A program made the translations under genes and the position numbers. From Piper betle (taxonomy: Eukaryota; Streptophyta; Magnoliopsida; Piperales; Piperaceae), in assembly GCA_033002965.1 (NCBI GenBank), contig JAURVB010004741.1:38495-102494 (forward strand): 64,000 nt of DNA, read 5' to 3'. The first letter of the stretch is position 1. The number at the start of each line of letters is the position of its first letter. The notes beneath the pieces are model-generated. The model searched no databases. It saw only the letters and a list, made by a program, of their open reading frames with translations, and was not told the origin of the DNA. Shown here piece after piece: positions 45,540-58,413 of the stretch.

Positions 45540-45990
45540 AATATTATATAAAAGAACAAATTTTCATTGCACAAGTCCAATCTCTTCACAAGTGAAAGGG
45601 CATATGTATTGGCAACGTCTACTTCTTCGTCTTCGAGGGTCCAAAAATCATTAGTAGGACCAATTGCTCAACCTAGATGTGAAAATATTGATAGACAACC
45701 AATCCTTCCTCTTGGACCACCATCAAAATTTTATTGACAATGATGCAAGGTGTTGGAATGTCATCATCAAAGTAAAAAGAACAAAATATTGATACTTTCT
45801 CCACGATTTGAGCCTCACATATTGAACCCTTAGGATATGTCTTATTTGATACTTTTCTCTTTAAATATTGAATAAATCTTCCAAAAGGATATATCCATCT
45901 ATAATGAAGTGGCCCACATATGTGAGCCACGAAAGCTAAGTGAATAGGAAGTGGCTCCATCGAATGAAAACTCTACGGTAATGTAAAATG
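45540..45990 (-). pseudogene. CACTA (En/Spm) transposase fragment, DUF4218-like
   Basis: Minus frame 45960-45673 reads PLPIHLAFVAHICGPLHYRW, IYPFGRFIQYLKRKVSNKTY and PKGSICEAQIVEKVSIFCSF; CGPLHYRWIYPFGRF is the signature of the C-terminal DUF4218 of TNP2-type transposases (usual form CGPVHYRWMYPFERY). A stop at 45673 is followed in the same direction by frame remnants (DFWTLEDEEVDVANTYALS) to about 45540. No CACTA termini or other transposase parts are visible, so this is an isolated scrap. 45176-45540 holds nothing I recognise. Confidence 0.7.
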
Positions 45991-47500
45991 CAGCTTTGGG
46001 TTAGGGTTTTAACCTCTTGTAGTTTTTTGTGGGTCGGGCTAGCCTCAAGTTGGTTCGAGTGAGCTCAAGCCAGACCAATTTTCAGATCATGTGTATGGGG
46101 TCTAGATGGCCGTATGAGCATGTTCTAGTGGTTAAGTATGCCTGACATGCAGATAATAATTTTTTATAGACAATAGTAGAGACTGAGTTATCATTGTATA
46201 CATGAGGTTTACACATGATTTTTATAGGTTAGCTAATGTTTTAAGCATAGATATAGGTCATCACAGCATTTAGCATTTGTATGGAATTTTTAAGGTATCT
46301 CATTTGCATGCATTGTAGGGATTTTGAATTACCGGACTGTGCCTTTGTGAGCCTAACTTGATTGAGTCATAGGTTTGCACCCGATTGAGTTCAAAGTTCG
46401 AGGCCCATTTAGCCATCTTCCCTCAATTCTTGCCCATAGAGTCCTTTTTAGGATTCAAATGAGTTTTGACTTTTGACGGTCTTGATCCAAGCTTTCCATC
46501 CATATGTATATTGTATATACCCATAGATGGGCCCTGTTCAGAACTTGCCACATGGCAAGACTTGAGCCATCCACGTAAACCCAAGCATTATCCCTTTGAT
46601 TTTTAGTGACTTTCTCACATTTTCTGAGTTTCCAACCTTAGTGCTGCCACCACTTTGTCTAGCCACTGACGAGTCTCTGTCTCACCCCAACCATCATACC
46701 ATCACCACCATGACCGCCTCACGGTCGCCTATTGAGTTGTACCCCTCATCAACATCCGTGACATGTATGTTATTTATTTATTTGTATTTAATTATATATT
46801 TTGTGTTGGATGACTATGATATTATTATTATTCTTGACTAATTAAAATTAACGAAGTATGTATTTATATATTTATTTATTAAATGATTACGTATTAATTT
46901 ATTTAATTATTTACATGTTTACTAACACATGTATATGTGATATTTACTCACGTTTAGCCGTATAGTTATATACTATACGATATTATCATTTTATAATTAG
47001 AGTATTGATTATTTTCACGTATATATTTTTATCTATTTATTCATGTGTATATATTTATATATTAATTATATGTTAATAGTTATTTGCATTATTGTGTCTC
47101 AATTTGCGTGTATCAATTTGGGTGTTGTGAGCGCCCACCACAAGAATACATCACATAAAGATGTCAGTATTTTATTTAACACTGTGTTTTGATGTAGGTT
47201 TTGGAATTTGAGCTCACTGTAGATGAGATGACACATTGGAGCTTGGACCATAGTTTAGTTAGGACTCTTCTCACTTTTTATCGCTATACTCTATTATTGA
47301 TTTGATTTGCAGATTGCAAGATGTGTTAAATGTCTATTTTATCAGACCCCACTTAACACGGGCCATTTAAATGCAATTACTTCCATGATTAATAACCCTC
47401 AAAGATGAGACCCCTCGAGTCTGATTTCGAAAGCAAGATCCACCGCAAGATGCCTTTGGGCCTATTATATAAATACCTTCTCGGGCATATATAAAATTGT
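45991..47500 (+). mobile_element. Old family A-like LTR, diverged
   Basis: No gene. From about 47180 it matches the U3/R part of family A LTRs in plus orientation (TTAGGACTCTTCTCAC, CCCACTTAACACGGGCCATTTAA, ATTAATAACCCTCAAAGATGAGA, TGCCTTTGGGCCTATTATAT, TATA at 47466-47473). Before that come AT-rich sequence (46780-47100) and a GC-richer piece (46620-46760) in the expected order. I see nothing recognisable in 45991-46560. Confidence 0.45.
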
Positions 47501-48664
47501 TCGGATGGGGGATTGTCTACCCCCGCAGATCCATCTTTTGATCCGGGTTTAAGGGGTTCGGTAGGGACCGAGGCGCGTTTGCCGCGCAAAGAAATAGTGA
47601 AATAAAAATAAAATGTCACAGACACAAAATAAAATGAAGGAAAATTTATGTGGTTCCTTACGGTTCAACTTGATTTACTAAGTTAATCCACAGTGAGATT
47701 GGTACTCACAATCCACTAATTTCAATTCCTTCACAAATTACAAATCATATTGAAATTTTTGCCACTTAAATTCTTTGTCCCTAGCAATGCTTTGATGAAG
47801 AATTTGACTAAGTATATATGACCCAACATAAGGAAAATCTGTCACACTGAGTTTCACGACATGGCAGAGTAGAGTTATAAAGTAACGGCAAGCTTTCCCG
47901 ATAATAAAGCGGACTTTACCAATGCATCTAGGGCAACAAACAATAATATAAGATCCGACTTCACGGGAAATAATACACTAGAAAATCTCGATCCCTAATT
48001 CAGGTTGAATCGAATTGTACCAAATCAGTCAAATTGGTTTGCCTTATTGCAGAGAGTCCACGGATCCATGCGTTAAGTGGTTCAGGCTATGATCATGAAC
48101 CTCCAATCTGGGGCTGAACCAGACATGGGTAAATGAGTCGTCTGTTTGGACCCAATCCAGCCCAAGGCAATAAACAGTCCAATCACTTCCCGTCCCTTGT
48201 CCTACTTCTTCCTCTCTATATCTTACCAGTGGCACCACCAACGTGTGGGTTTCTTCTCCAGTGGCTACGACGAAATCCCGGCGTCCACAAGAGCAGCTTT
48301 TTAACTCCCTGCAGCACCTTCAAACCTCAAGAACTACCAACTTCTAGCTATTACCTTGACACGAGCAGTGTAACGCCTCCAGCAGTAACTGTTGAACTTC
48401 AAACTCTGACTCTCGACAGCGCTGGGTCTTTTCTCTGGTGGCCAGACAAGATTCCAACAATAAAATATATGAGACTCTGTTGGTGTTCCTTTGAGGCAGC
48501 AAAAGAACTTTGCCTCCAAAGTGTCACAGTCAATCAGTCACCAAAGGAGGAGGTGGACATCATGGTAGGAAGACCCCTGCAGCACTCCAAGCATGAAGCA
48601 TTATGGTGGACAGTGGTGGAACTCTGACCAGCAGAGCAGAAAATTTCCCAAACTTAGGCGTCTC
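47501..48664. other. Unassigned stretch with a 164-codon open frame
   Basis: Between two old family A-like LTRs. 47590-48040 is AT-rich; its TTTATGTGGTTCCTTACGGT and TTAATCCACAGTGAGATTGG are of a kind seen in plant LTRs. The plus frame 48133-48627 encodes 164 residues with a hydrophobic N-terminal stretch (PSLVLLLPLYILPVAPP) and no motif known to me; it has no stop but also no supporting context. Probably repeat-derived. Confidence 0.3.
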
Positions 48665-50735
48665 TATAACACCCCGATTTCGGAAGTTCACCTATGATCC
48701 ACATGAGAAATATTACAATCAAGTCAAGTCATGTTTAATATTGTTAGTCAGTAAGACTCGATCAATAAAATAAATCAAAATAACCCTCTTGGTGTCATGA
48801 GAATGGAAGACATTATCAAATAAGCATCAAAACCCAAAATATAAATAAATGCAAGAAAGTAAATATTGTGTTGAGCTCAAGTGTCTGTAACGTTTATTTG
48901 TCCTCCCACTAAAGTCAACTATGGATTTGCATGACCTACATATATTATATGAAAACATTCAATAACGAGTGTTACTAGTATAAAAAATAACTAATACAAT
49001 CTGGCAAATAGAAATTGCATTACCCATGAAAACTTATGAAACTTCAAGATAATCTCACATTGGGTGGTATGCAAACATACTTAAGCAATTGTCGGCTCAC
49101 ATGTACACTTCATAATCATATTCATACACACATACATACAACGTTTACGCCCTCACACCTTCCATATCACCCGCCACGGTACCATTATACACCGCACTAC
49201 CTCATGGTTTGAAGGAGTACTAGTGTAGTTCATACATATCTCCATACCGCTCACTCTCTTACTCGTGAAATCCATAAAAATGCATGTACTTATATAATAT
49301 GCTTAGGAGAGAGGCTTATATCATAAATTTTTGGAGCTAAAGTCCAAAAACCAACAAGGGATCTCATCCTTGTAGGTTTATTAAACATGTATAGAAAATA
49401 CGGCTAAATGGCCTGACATCAAAGGGATCCAATAAAACTCTACTGATGCCGTTGTTTGTATAAAACAAGATCAAACTCTACATGCAAGGAGTCTAGCAAA
49501 GAGAGAGAGTCCTACGGATCTGTGGTCCAAGCTCCAAGTATATATATACATCTACGGCGAGCTCGGACTCTGAAACCTACTTCGGAATGAACTACTAAAT
49601 AAAATACTAACATTTCTATAAACATGTGGCACACAAATCAAGACATAATAATAAATAAATAAATAAATAAAATGCATTCATAGATAATTAGACAATAATA
49701 AACACATAAAAATAAACAATACTCTAATCATTAAATAATAATATAATTATATTATATAAATAAACAGGTAAACATGAGTAAATATCAACATATACTCGTG
49801 TTAGTAACATATAAATAAATTAATAGATATATAACAATTCAATAATTAAATAAATAAATATTTTATACTTATTAATCATGAATATTAATAATATCATAGT
49901 CATACAATACAAGCATACATAATTAAATATAATTAAACAATAACATACACATAACCAACATATAATTATAAAAAAAACTATATATATATATATATACAAT
50001 TTAGTAGACATAATATGACTAATATTCATAAGTAAACATAATGTTAACAATAACAAATAATCATATAAACATTCATCATATATAATAAACATATAAATAA
50101 ATAATAAATAAATAAAAATGAATAAATAAATAATTAATTAATTAATTAAAACAATAAATAAAGAAAAGTCATCTTAACATCCAATCATGCTAATCCATTG
50201 TGAATATGCATCTAAAATAATATAAGAGTTTTCGAATTACAAAAAACGGTCGAAAATGGGCTCAATCGGACATAACCAAGCTTAACCAGACTAAGCCGCA
50301 ATGAACCAACCCGGTCTGGGTTAACAGGAAGTTGGGCTTGGTTCACTATGCTAACATGAACATGGACCTGGTGGATTCGTACATTGGCTGACGGGCTGGT
50401 GAACAAGATCAGGCAAGTGGTGCAAACACAAACGCAGGCAAGAGCACTCAATGCGGGTAAACGAATATGCAGAGGGACGGCTGTGCTTGTGGTTGGAAAA
50501 AGTCGACGGCGGGGCGGTTGGGCTCGCCATCGGTCACGTTCGAAAGAGGGGAGGACAGGGAATGTCATGGTGGTGAATATCGGACGAGTCCGGCCACTGG
50601 CTGGCCCGAAATTGATTGAAAATGGGTAGCATCGCCGCCCTGTGCAGCTATGTCGGTGGCGGCAATTGCAGCCAAACGGGTGGCGGCGGCGGCAAAACCG
50701 TATGCGATAATTCATCATACAACGATGTCTTTGAT
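48665..50735 (-). mobile_element. Old family A-like LTR, diverged
   Basis: Begins TATAACACCCCGATTTCGG (normally TGTAACACCCC) and follows the family A order on the minus strand: the CAATAACGAGTGTTAC block, AAGGGATCTCATCCTTG, the GGCTAAATGGCC block, the GGCGAGCTCGGACTC block, an AT-rich tract with AATAAATA runs and a (TA)n (49978-49996), then a GC-rich part (50380-50700). At about 50735 it passes into Athila LTR sequence. The frames at 49820-50092 and 50212-50805 are AT- or GC-composition artefacts. Confidence 0.55.
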
Positions 50736-50737
50736 AA

Positions 50738-51248
50738 TTCATCATACGACAAGTCTTTTGACTTGTTTGTCGTTGTGGTCGGGAGATACACAACACTGTA
50801 TGCAATTGTAAGCCAATTCTTAATTCATTATTTTGTTGATTAATTAATTATCACTGGGAAGTAGAAATTGAGGCAAAATAATAGAATCATAAAAGAGCGG
50901 GAGCCACCATTTCATATAATTATCGTAGATCAACAATCTGTGGGAATAAAAGATAAGAGTTAGATATGATGAAGATTAAATTGATGTTAAGAGAAATTCG
51001 ACTATAGAACTAGTTTTATCATTTTAACTTCTCATTTCATTTAAAGATATTATTTATATTTAGTTAAGTCAATTGTTTTTGTTTTTCTTTTATTATTATT
51101 TTCTTTAATTAATTTAAGGAAATTCATCTCTCTATGGGAACGATGCTCGAATTTATCATTATATTACTGTGGGAACGATGCTCGAATTTATCATTATATT
51201 ACTTGCTTCGACCGTGTATACTTGCATGATATTGACATTATTCGAACA
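50738..51248 (+). mobile_element. Athila-like LTR, 3' part
   Basis: Matches 2735-2849 joined to 5645-5998: TTTTGACTTGTTTGTCGTTG, TTAATTATCACTGGG, GGGAGCCACCATTTCATATA, ending ATTCGAACA. The match across the join confirms that the insertion at 2850-5639 lies within this LTR family. It contains a local tandem duplication of about 37 bases (unit GGGAACGATGCTCGAATTTA...TTACT, around 51137-51205). Confidence 0.75.
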
Positions 51249-51254
51249 AGTTTT

Positions 51255-51261
51255 TGGCGCC
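51255..51261 (+). promoter_or_regulatory. Athila-type primer-binding site
   Basis: TGGCGCC after AGTTTT, six bases past the LTR end. GTTTTTGGCGCC at this place is typical of plant Athila/Tat elements. This shows a 5' LTR followed by leader; the leader runs on through 51497 and, after the solo LTR, at least to about 54500, without a readable gag. Confidence 0.65.
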
Positions 51262-51497
51262 ACTCCTGGTGAAATCGAATTTTATTAATTAATTTAGGAT
51301 TAGAATTTCGAGTGTTTTTCTTTTCTTTTTAGATTTTAGTGTCCGATTGATATTGTTGAGGCTGATGTTGTCTCTGTTTCTAGTATCGGAGGGATCGAGT
51401 AGCCATGATTCGCTCAACTTCACTTGCGGCTCGCACCACATCCTCAAAAGTGGCAAATATGCATTCGTACCTTTGCCAACCGTACAATGGGAGCCTC

Positions 51498-54333
51498 TGT
51501 AACACTCCGTTTCGGCTCACCCGTGAACCGTCCCGGAAATGTCACCGGCGACCAAACCGTTTGCTAATCTACTGGGTTCGGTTAAGCCGACCCGGATCTG
51601 CCCTCAGTGTCTCAAGATGGAGATGTAAACATGAAATGCATGGATGGGATGCGTGGGTTCTAACGTAGTCCTACATGCATGCTATGATGTACAAGCGAAA
51701 TAAGACAAAACACCAAATGCGAAACCAAAAGAAAATATATACTATTTTATGAAAATACGGTAACACATAACAATCTACCATGACATTTAATCATAATCTC
51801 ATTCGTTTTTACCTGAGCCGAGTCTTAACTCCAAGGCTCCCTACTCATTCATATTTATCAGTTTGTTTCATAACAAGTAATTCATTCAAGCAAACACATC
51901 AAAATTATCACTCACGTAGCAATAACACACCGTCATTATAGATTACACGCGGCAGGTACATGTGTGTGCGGTTCCGTGCTGCTCCTCCGCAGTCCCGACA
52001 GCTTTCATCCCTCGCATTTCTCACCTACATATATATAGAAAAACCGTCAGTAACGAGTGTTACCGGCCCGGAAAATAACTAATATCAATTTGGCACAGGA
52101 GAGCAAACTCTCCTGTTGAATCAAAACCATATACTTCCTCAAGAACTCTCATCAGGGCACATACGGGAGCCGTCACCCTCGGGTCGACAGCGTCCCCCTA
52201 TCTTTCACATTCTCATGCCTCGACCATTTCTCTATCGCTTCTCGCATCAAATCTCATTCCTTTCCGCCCTCTGCACCTTCCATATTACTCCTGGCCTTGA
52301 GCACGAAGGCCGAGTACTCTCAGGCAGTCGCCTTCAGTACCCTTTGAAACCACAAGTCTAGACATGCGCTGCAATGCAGTACCCGTGAACCTCCACACTT
52401 CTCCGGGTTTGAGGAACTCAAAGGTGGAGTTGTCAGGATCCCTCAGGAATGAAACGGCCCGCACACCATTCCAGAGCCCACTATCGACACACACGTGCCC
52501 GCTCGCGTAGCACGGTAGTCGAATTTCCCTCATTCAATCTCTCACTGAAAACGCAAAAACTATACATATATAAAGGTCTGGGTTGGGATTTATACAATAG
52601 GCCCGAAGGCAACGTGAGCTGGATCTGAAGTTCGAAAACAAACTCGAGGGATCTCATCCTCGAGGGTTATTAATCCGAAAAATCGTTGGCTAAATGGCCC
52701 GAGTTAAGTGGGATCCGATAAAACGCCACTTAACTCGTCCTGCACATGATAAATCAAATACACAATAGAGTAGCGTAAAAACAGAGAACGAGTCCTAAAC
52801 GGACCTGGTAGAAGCTCCAAACAGGTCCACGCGCCTAGGCGGCGAGCTCCTACACCGTACCTACACAATCAAGCTAAAAACTAACGCCCGCATGATGAAT
52901 CACACATCCTATAGCATGCACACACAATCAACACAATCACTCATCAATCAACACACATTAACCTATATCAATTCTAGCAAGTCTACTTAGGCTAGTTTGC
53001 ATTAGATCATGATCATCGCCTAGTTACCCTAATTAATTTCTTAGCCTCCATTTTTAACACCACTCAATCAAACAAATTTCATATTTTATCCTTAATCAAA
53101 TCTACATTTATATATATTATTATAACACACACACAAATCCTGCCATGCAATTCTAATAATTAACATTTTTAAATAATTAAATTAAAATAAATTATACCTC
53201 GCATCGTCAAAAATCGGCGACGGCTAGGGTTTCCGTTTCGTGGCTCGAAACTCGAATTCGGCACCTAGCGGCGTCCGAAGTTCGATCAGATTGGATCAGG
53301 TGCGTTCGGCGGATGATCCGGCGAATTTCCCACGAATCCAATTTCCGGCAGTTCCGGTAGTTTTTCGGCGAGTGTCGGTGGTTTTCCGGCAATGATTCGG
53401 GACGGGGCAATCAGGGGGTCTATCGGCACCAGCTTGACGAGCTTGGTCCAATGGTGGTGTCAAACAGAGCAGCCGGGGCGGCGATGGCCGTCGGCGGCGG
53501 CATTGAAAACGGGCGGCGGCGGCGGTGTGCTCCGATCGGGGCTGCGGCCGGCCTCGACGGCGCTCAGGATGGTGGGGGAAATGTCGGCGACGGCGAGAGG
53601 GTGGTCGTCGGGGTCACAGCGGCGACGGCGCGGCCCGGACGGCGGCGGAATCAGGCTCGGAGTGGCGACGACCGAGGCGGCTTCATGGAGTCGCAGCGGC
53701 ACGCTGGCAGGCGATCGCTGGCCGGGGTTGGTCGTGGCGGCACGGCGACGGCACGGCAAGGCAGGGCGGCGTCGATCGGCGGCAGCACGGCGTCGGCGGC
53801 GCTGGCGGCAGCAGCACGAGCAACGGTGGCGGCGAGGGATTGGGTGAAGAAGGGTCGGGAGGGAGAAAAATACCCTCAATGGCAGTTTCATAAATAAGTA
53901 TTGACTCGATTCCTACTCGAGTCGAAAATAATAACTAGTTCTTAGTAAATTCTAAAAAAAATCTAGAAAAATATTGAAAAATTCAATAAAATAAAACAAA
54001 CACAACAACATCCAAATGGCATGCTCTATAACTAATAACCCACCCGAATATAATCCAACGCGTCCTAACGCGTTATTCGGTCTAAAACTATTTCTTCGAT
54101 CAAACATATAAAAAGAAAAAAATACTGCATACTTTCATATATTCTGATAACTCATTTCTCACCATCTTCTCGACGTTATCATCATATATTCAGGTACACC
54201 TGACTCTCATCGCTCATAACTCACGGCTGGCCTCGGCTCAGCACGCGGTTCATGAAACTGACTCAACTCGAACCAACGGTCGAACCGACTAGTTCGGTAA
54301 CGTAAAACCCTGACTCGAGTCACGGGTTTTACA
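51498..54333 (-). mobile_element. Family A solo LTR, complete, 2,836 bp
   Basis: TGTAACACTCC to GGGTTTTACA with target duplication GCCTC (51493-51497 and 54334-54338). The right edge has the family's palindrome in its cleanest form (54303-54333). GC-rich block 53380-53870, GGCTAGGGTTT at about 53222-53232, TATA at about 52562. No internal region. Open frames 53392-53897 on both strands lie in the GC-rich block. Confidence 0.85.
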
Positions 54334-54338
54334 GCCTC

Positions 54339-54563
54339 CATTTTGGTCTGACAACTTCTAAGGCAGCTTTCACTACGATGGCTTAGGAAGCCTAGCTCAC
54401 ATATTGCCATACTACTCATTTGTGCAAAATTTGTAAATCAAAGACAACAAGGACACAAACATATACCTACGAGCTGAACTTTGAGCAATCTTTGCGCACA
54501 CGTCACTTATGAAAATATCTACCAACTAAATCGACCGAGAGTTTTCTCTAATACCAAAAATTG
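54339..54563 (+). other. Probable continuation of the Athila-like leader
   Basis: Joins to 51497 once the solo LTR and one GCCTC are removed. No gene or motif seen. Confidence 0.35.
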
Positions 54564-55411
54564 TAACACCCCAAATTAGGTTTACGCTCAAGAACCAAAC
54601 TAGAATGCCACTGGTCTAATTAGATTGGCTAACTCAACCCAACCCTGTGGATCTACTCTTGGCGTCTTAAGCTGCAAGATGTCAATTGCTATGAATGGAT
54701 GAATGCACGGATCCCTAGCATACTACTGCATGGATGACATGACAACCAATTTACATACCAAAATAATTTGATATAAATAGATAAAATTCGTTAAATAAGA
54801 CGGATAGAGTTTTCCCAAAGTGAGCAATTATGGGCCACCTATCAAAACATGTATTCATTGCATTATATTTTTCACATCCACATTTAATTTTGTAACGTCA
54901 AAAGATTCAATGTTTTGGCTCTTGACCCACCTGTTCATGCTATACACATTTCATTTTTATCATTTGACTTGCACATTAATATATGTTTGAAATCATAATA
55001 TCACTATCATATAATCATACCTTGTATTACATCACATCTTACTCAATATAATGACGACATAGATAAAACATTAACATTCTATTATCGGACATGTGTGTAT
55101 GCAAGAGACGTCATTGCTCCTCCATCCAGGCTAGCTCATCCTACTCATGATCATCACCTAAATATATTATAAAAACACGTCAGTAACGAGTGTTACTGGT
55201 CCAAAAAATAACTTATATCAAATAGACTATGAGAGCAAACTCTCATATGAAAGAAAATATTTTTCTATATTTATTGTGAACTCTCTGAAGGGCATCTACT
55301 AAACTGAAATCATCACTAACTGAACTGATCTGCTTCTGTTAATGCCTCTCTCAGTATTTTCTCATTTCACTTTATGGTCCCTAGGGACTACTATTATATC
55401 CTAAGCCCTTT
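54564..55411 (-). mobile_element. Old family A LTR fragment
   Basis: TGTAACACCCCAAATTAGG opens it; the CGTCAGTAACGAGTGTTACT block and GAGAGCAAACTCTC follow as in family A. It is cut at 55411 by the second Tekay element, with the target-site candidate CCTTT (55407-55411). No gene. Confidence 0.6.
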
Positions 55412-58411
55412 TGTAAAGACCGTGAAAAAAAAGAGATCCGAACGCGGTTTGGGAAGGACCAAACGTGTTATTTCTAATACCCGGTTAATTCTACCTAGTT
55501 AATTATTATATTTTATTATTTGTCCGGTTACCCAGTTAAATGAAATAAGGGGTTTTCACATACCCTAGCCATCATTTCATTTTATTTTATGAAGGACGTC
55601 CTACACCCTAGCCATCATTCACATTTTCTCCTCTTCTTCCTTACCGTGTGTCTTCTTCCTTGCTTAGGTATTCTTCCTATCTCCCTCTTCTTAATTTTCT
55701 TACATGTATATTTTAATTTGATAATAAGCTTTATAATCGTGAGGATTAAAGTTTGAAATCAACAAGAAAGAAACTAAACACGACTATTGGCCAACGAGTC
55801 TACTGTTTCGGCGAGATGGACAAGCACAAGCAAAGTTTTGCAGCGAATCGGTGGCGACGGTCATTCCGATGCGGGAAGATGATCCTACTCTCTTCGTCGA
55901 TTAGTGTAGGGTCGATCTCACGCTTGTGGATGCCGGCTTGGAGTGGTAAATGGCCAAAAATAGAGGATAGCGGCAAAAACAGAGGCGACGGCAGTGGGTG
56001 AAGAAATCTGGCCGTCTTGGGTGGCGACGGGCTTCAATCTGGCCAAGGAATGTCGATAGGCGGTTGAGGGTGTCGAGGCGACCACCCAATTGAGGCGGCG
56101 ACGCTTGCCGGCGGTGGAATCGGCGATGCGAGCTCGCCGCTAGACAGGCGATGCAGCCGTCGCCGCGGCCATGGTTGGCCGGGGAGACACCGCAACGGCA
56201 TGGTAGGGTTGGGCGGCGAGGATTGACGGCGGCCAGAGACGATCGCCAGCGGCGGCTGGAGGGCGATTGCTGCTGGGAACAGGGGATGGCGCCGGGGAAG
56301 AAGAAGAAGAAAATTACCTTGGGTGGCATACTTGTAAATAATGCTTGACTAGACACAGCTTTAGTTAAGTAATAATACCAACTCGTAAATAATACCTGAC
56401 TCGATACTGACTCGAATTATAAATAGTACCAACATAGACTAAATCGTTAAAATAATTATTTTAGTGGGTTATGGATTAAAGTTACTAAAGTAATTAATTA
56501 TTTTACGAAATCGTCACGAGTAATAAAAAAACGGTAATGAAAAAATGTCAATAATTAATCAGCACAACAAGTGACTAAGTTATATCATACCGTTGTAAGT
56601 AATTAATAAAATAAAGATTTTAATGTTACCATATCAATTTTAATATTAGGTAAATAAAGTGATTATTTTAATAATGAGTCAGTAATATAGAAAATTAGTT
56701 ATTATACTATAGTCATTTAAAAATCACTTGTGTCGAACCTGAATAGCATAATGAAAATAAATAAAATTTGAAACTTTATAGAGTCGAATAAATTAAAATA
56801 ATTATATTAATAATATTTATGAATTAGAATAATACAAATTATTTTAAATAATTCAATTGAATAACTTAATTAATTATATTGTTGTAAATAATAGTAGCAA
56901 TTAAAAATTATAACCGTCAACTAAATCATCAAGATCATGGTTAAGTAATTATCACCGCAAAGGGAAATTAAATACTTGTTTATTAGTAATAATTATTTTA
57001 TCAATTGTTAGGTCTTAATTATGATTTAGATAATTAATTTAAAATGTAAAGTAGGACTTAAATGATTAAATCGCATGAATAATTAATTATCTCACTAGAT
57101 TTGTTGAAAATTTAATATTTAATACTTTTTAATTGTTACATGATATGTTGTCACAATTTTAATAATTATATATATATATATATATATTAGATATTTAGTT
57201 TCATGTATTTCTACTCGAATAAAATTATACTTATGGATAATTTTATATTCTCGTTTAGATTAGGATCATTGGTCACAGCTGTGAGTTCGGAATATCTAGG
57301 TCTGAGCCCAAATTTGACCGCCATGCGCTGTAACGCCATCAGGGTAAAGGAATTGACTTAGTCCGGCACAGGGCCTCACCTTTAAAATTATTGTGTGTGT
57401 TCGTATAATTATTTGAAATGTTGTTTTTTCCCAAATTGGTATAATTATAAAATTTTACATTTTCCCAAACTAGTATAATTATATAAAATGTTGTATTTCC
57501 CCAAACTGGTACAACAATATGAAATGTTGTATTTTTCCAAATCGGTAGCCTTGTCGGCACTAATCTCAGAATGAGCTGGAAGACAATTTCTAATCTAAGA
57601 ATGGACGAGGAGACCATGACTAATCTCAAAATGAGTTGGGAGACAATTTTTAGTCCTAGAACGAACTGGGAGACCATGATAAATCTCAAAATGAATTGGG
57701 AGGCCACTTAATTTCAGAATGAGCTGCGAGACAATTTCTAATCTCAGAATGAACTGGGAGACCATGACTACTCTCAAAATGAATTGGGATACCACCTAAT
57801 CTCAGAATGAGCTGGGAGACAATTTCTAATCTCAGAATGAACTAGTAGACCATGACTAATTTCAAAATGAATTGGGAGACCACCTAATCTCAGAATGAGC
57901 TAAGAGACGATTTCAAATTTCAGAATGAGTTGGGAGACGACTTTTACTAATCTCAGAATGACCTGAGAGACAAATACTAAAGAATTGTGTAATAATAATA
58001 ATAATAATAGTAATAACGAGTGAAATGATAATAGGGATTATATTTATTTGTTTAATTTAATTATGCTGCTTAGTATTTTTATCACTAACGCAGAATTACC
58101 TCCGCAGGTGAGCAGCAATGGAGTGAAGAATAGAAGTCTAGTTGGTGGTTCTTTTACCAACCTAGGTATGGTGAATTGATAATAAAAATTGGACTGCCTT
58201 ATTATTCTCTTATGTTATAAATCTGGCTATGGGAAACGGTCCGAGACTATGGGATAGTTATTTTATAGTTTAGAGAACATGATTTATTGTTATGATTTAT
58301 ATTATATATTCCGAGACTTATTTGATGTATTTCAGTTCATTATCTGGAATGTTACATTCCCATTACCTAAAATTTTAAGTAACACCTGGTTCAGTCGGGA
58401 GGGTCGTTACA
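55412..58411 (+). mobile_element. Tekay element 2, 5' LTR, 3,000 bp
   Basis: TGTAAAGACCGTG to GGGTCGTTACA, then the PBS. Parts in order: AT-rich start, pyrimidine-rich TTCTCCTCTTCTTCC, GC-rich block (55790-56310), GAAGAAGAAGAAGAAA run, AT-rich middle, hairpin (57219-57246), cassette gamma (57560-57974), AACGCAGAATTACCTCCGCA box and end. The 3' LTR lies beyond the window. Frames in the GC-rich block are not genes. Confidence 0.85.
57560..57974 (+). repeat. Tandem-repeat cassette gamma, copy 2
   Basis: About fourteen units of the TAATCTCAGAATGAGCTGGG type, shorter than the array at 25031-25680. The minus-strand frames of 57339-57795 (FILRL repeats) are by-products. Confidence 0.85.
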
Positions 58412-58413
58412 AG

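Noticed and set aside
49820..50092. 90-residue hydrophobic frame on the minus strand
   Set aside because: It runs across (TA)n and AATAAATA runs; the hydrophobic residues come from AT-rich codons.
5999..55411. Segmental duplication (Athila LTR, old family A LTR, Tekay LTR in the same order at 5645-6846 and 50738-55412)
   Set aside because: The old family A pieces differ a lot and the Tekay insertion points and target candidates (CTAAT, CCTTT) differ, so the same order arose by separate insertions.
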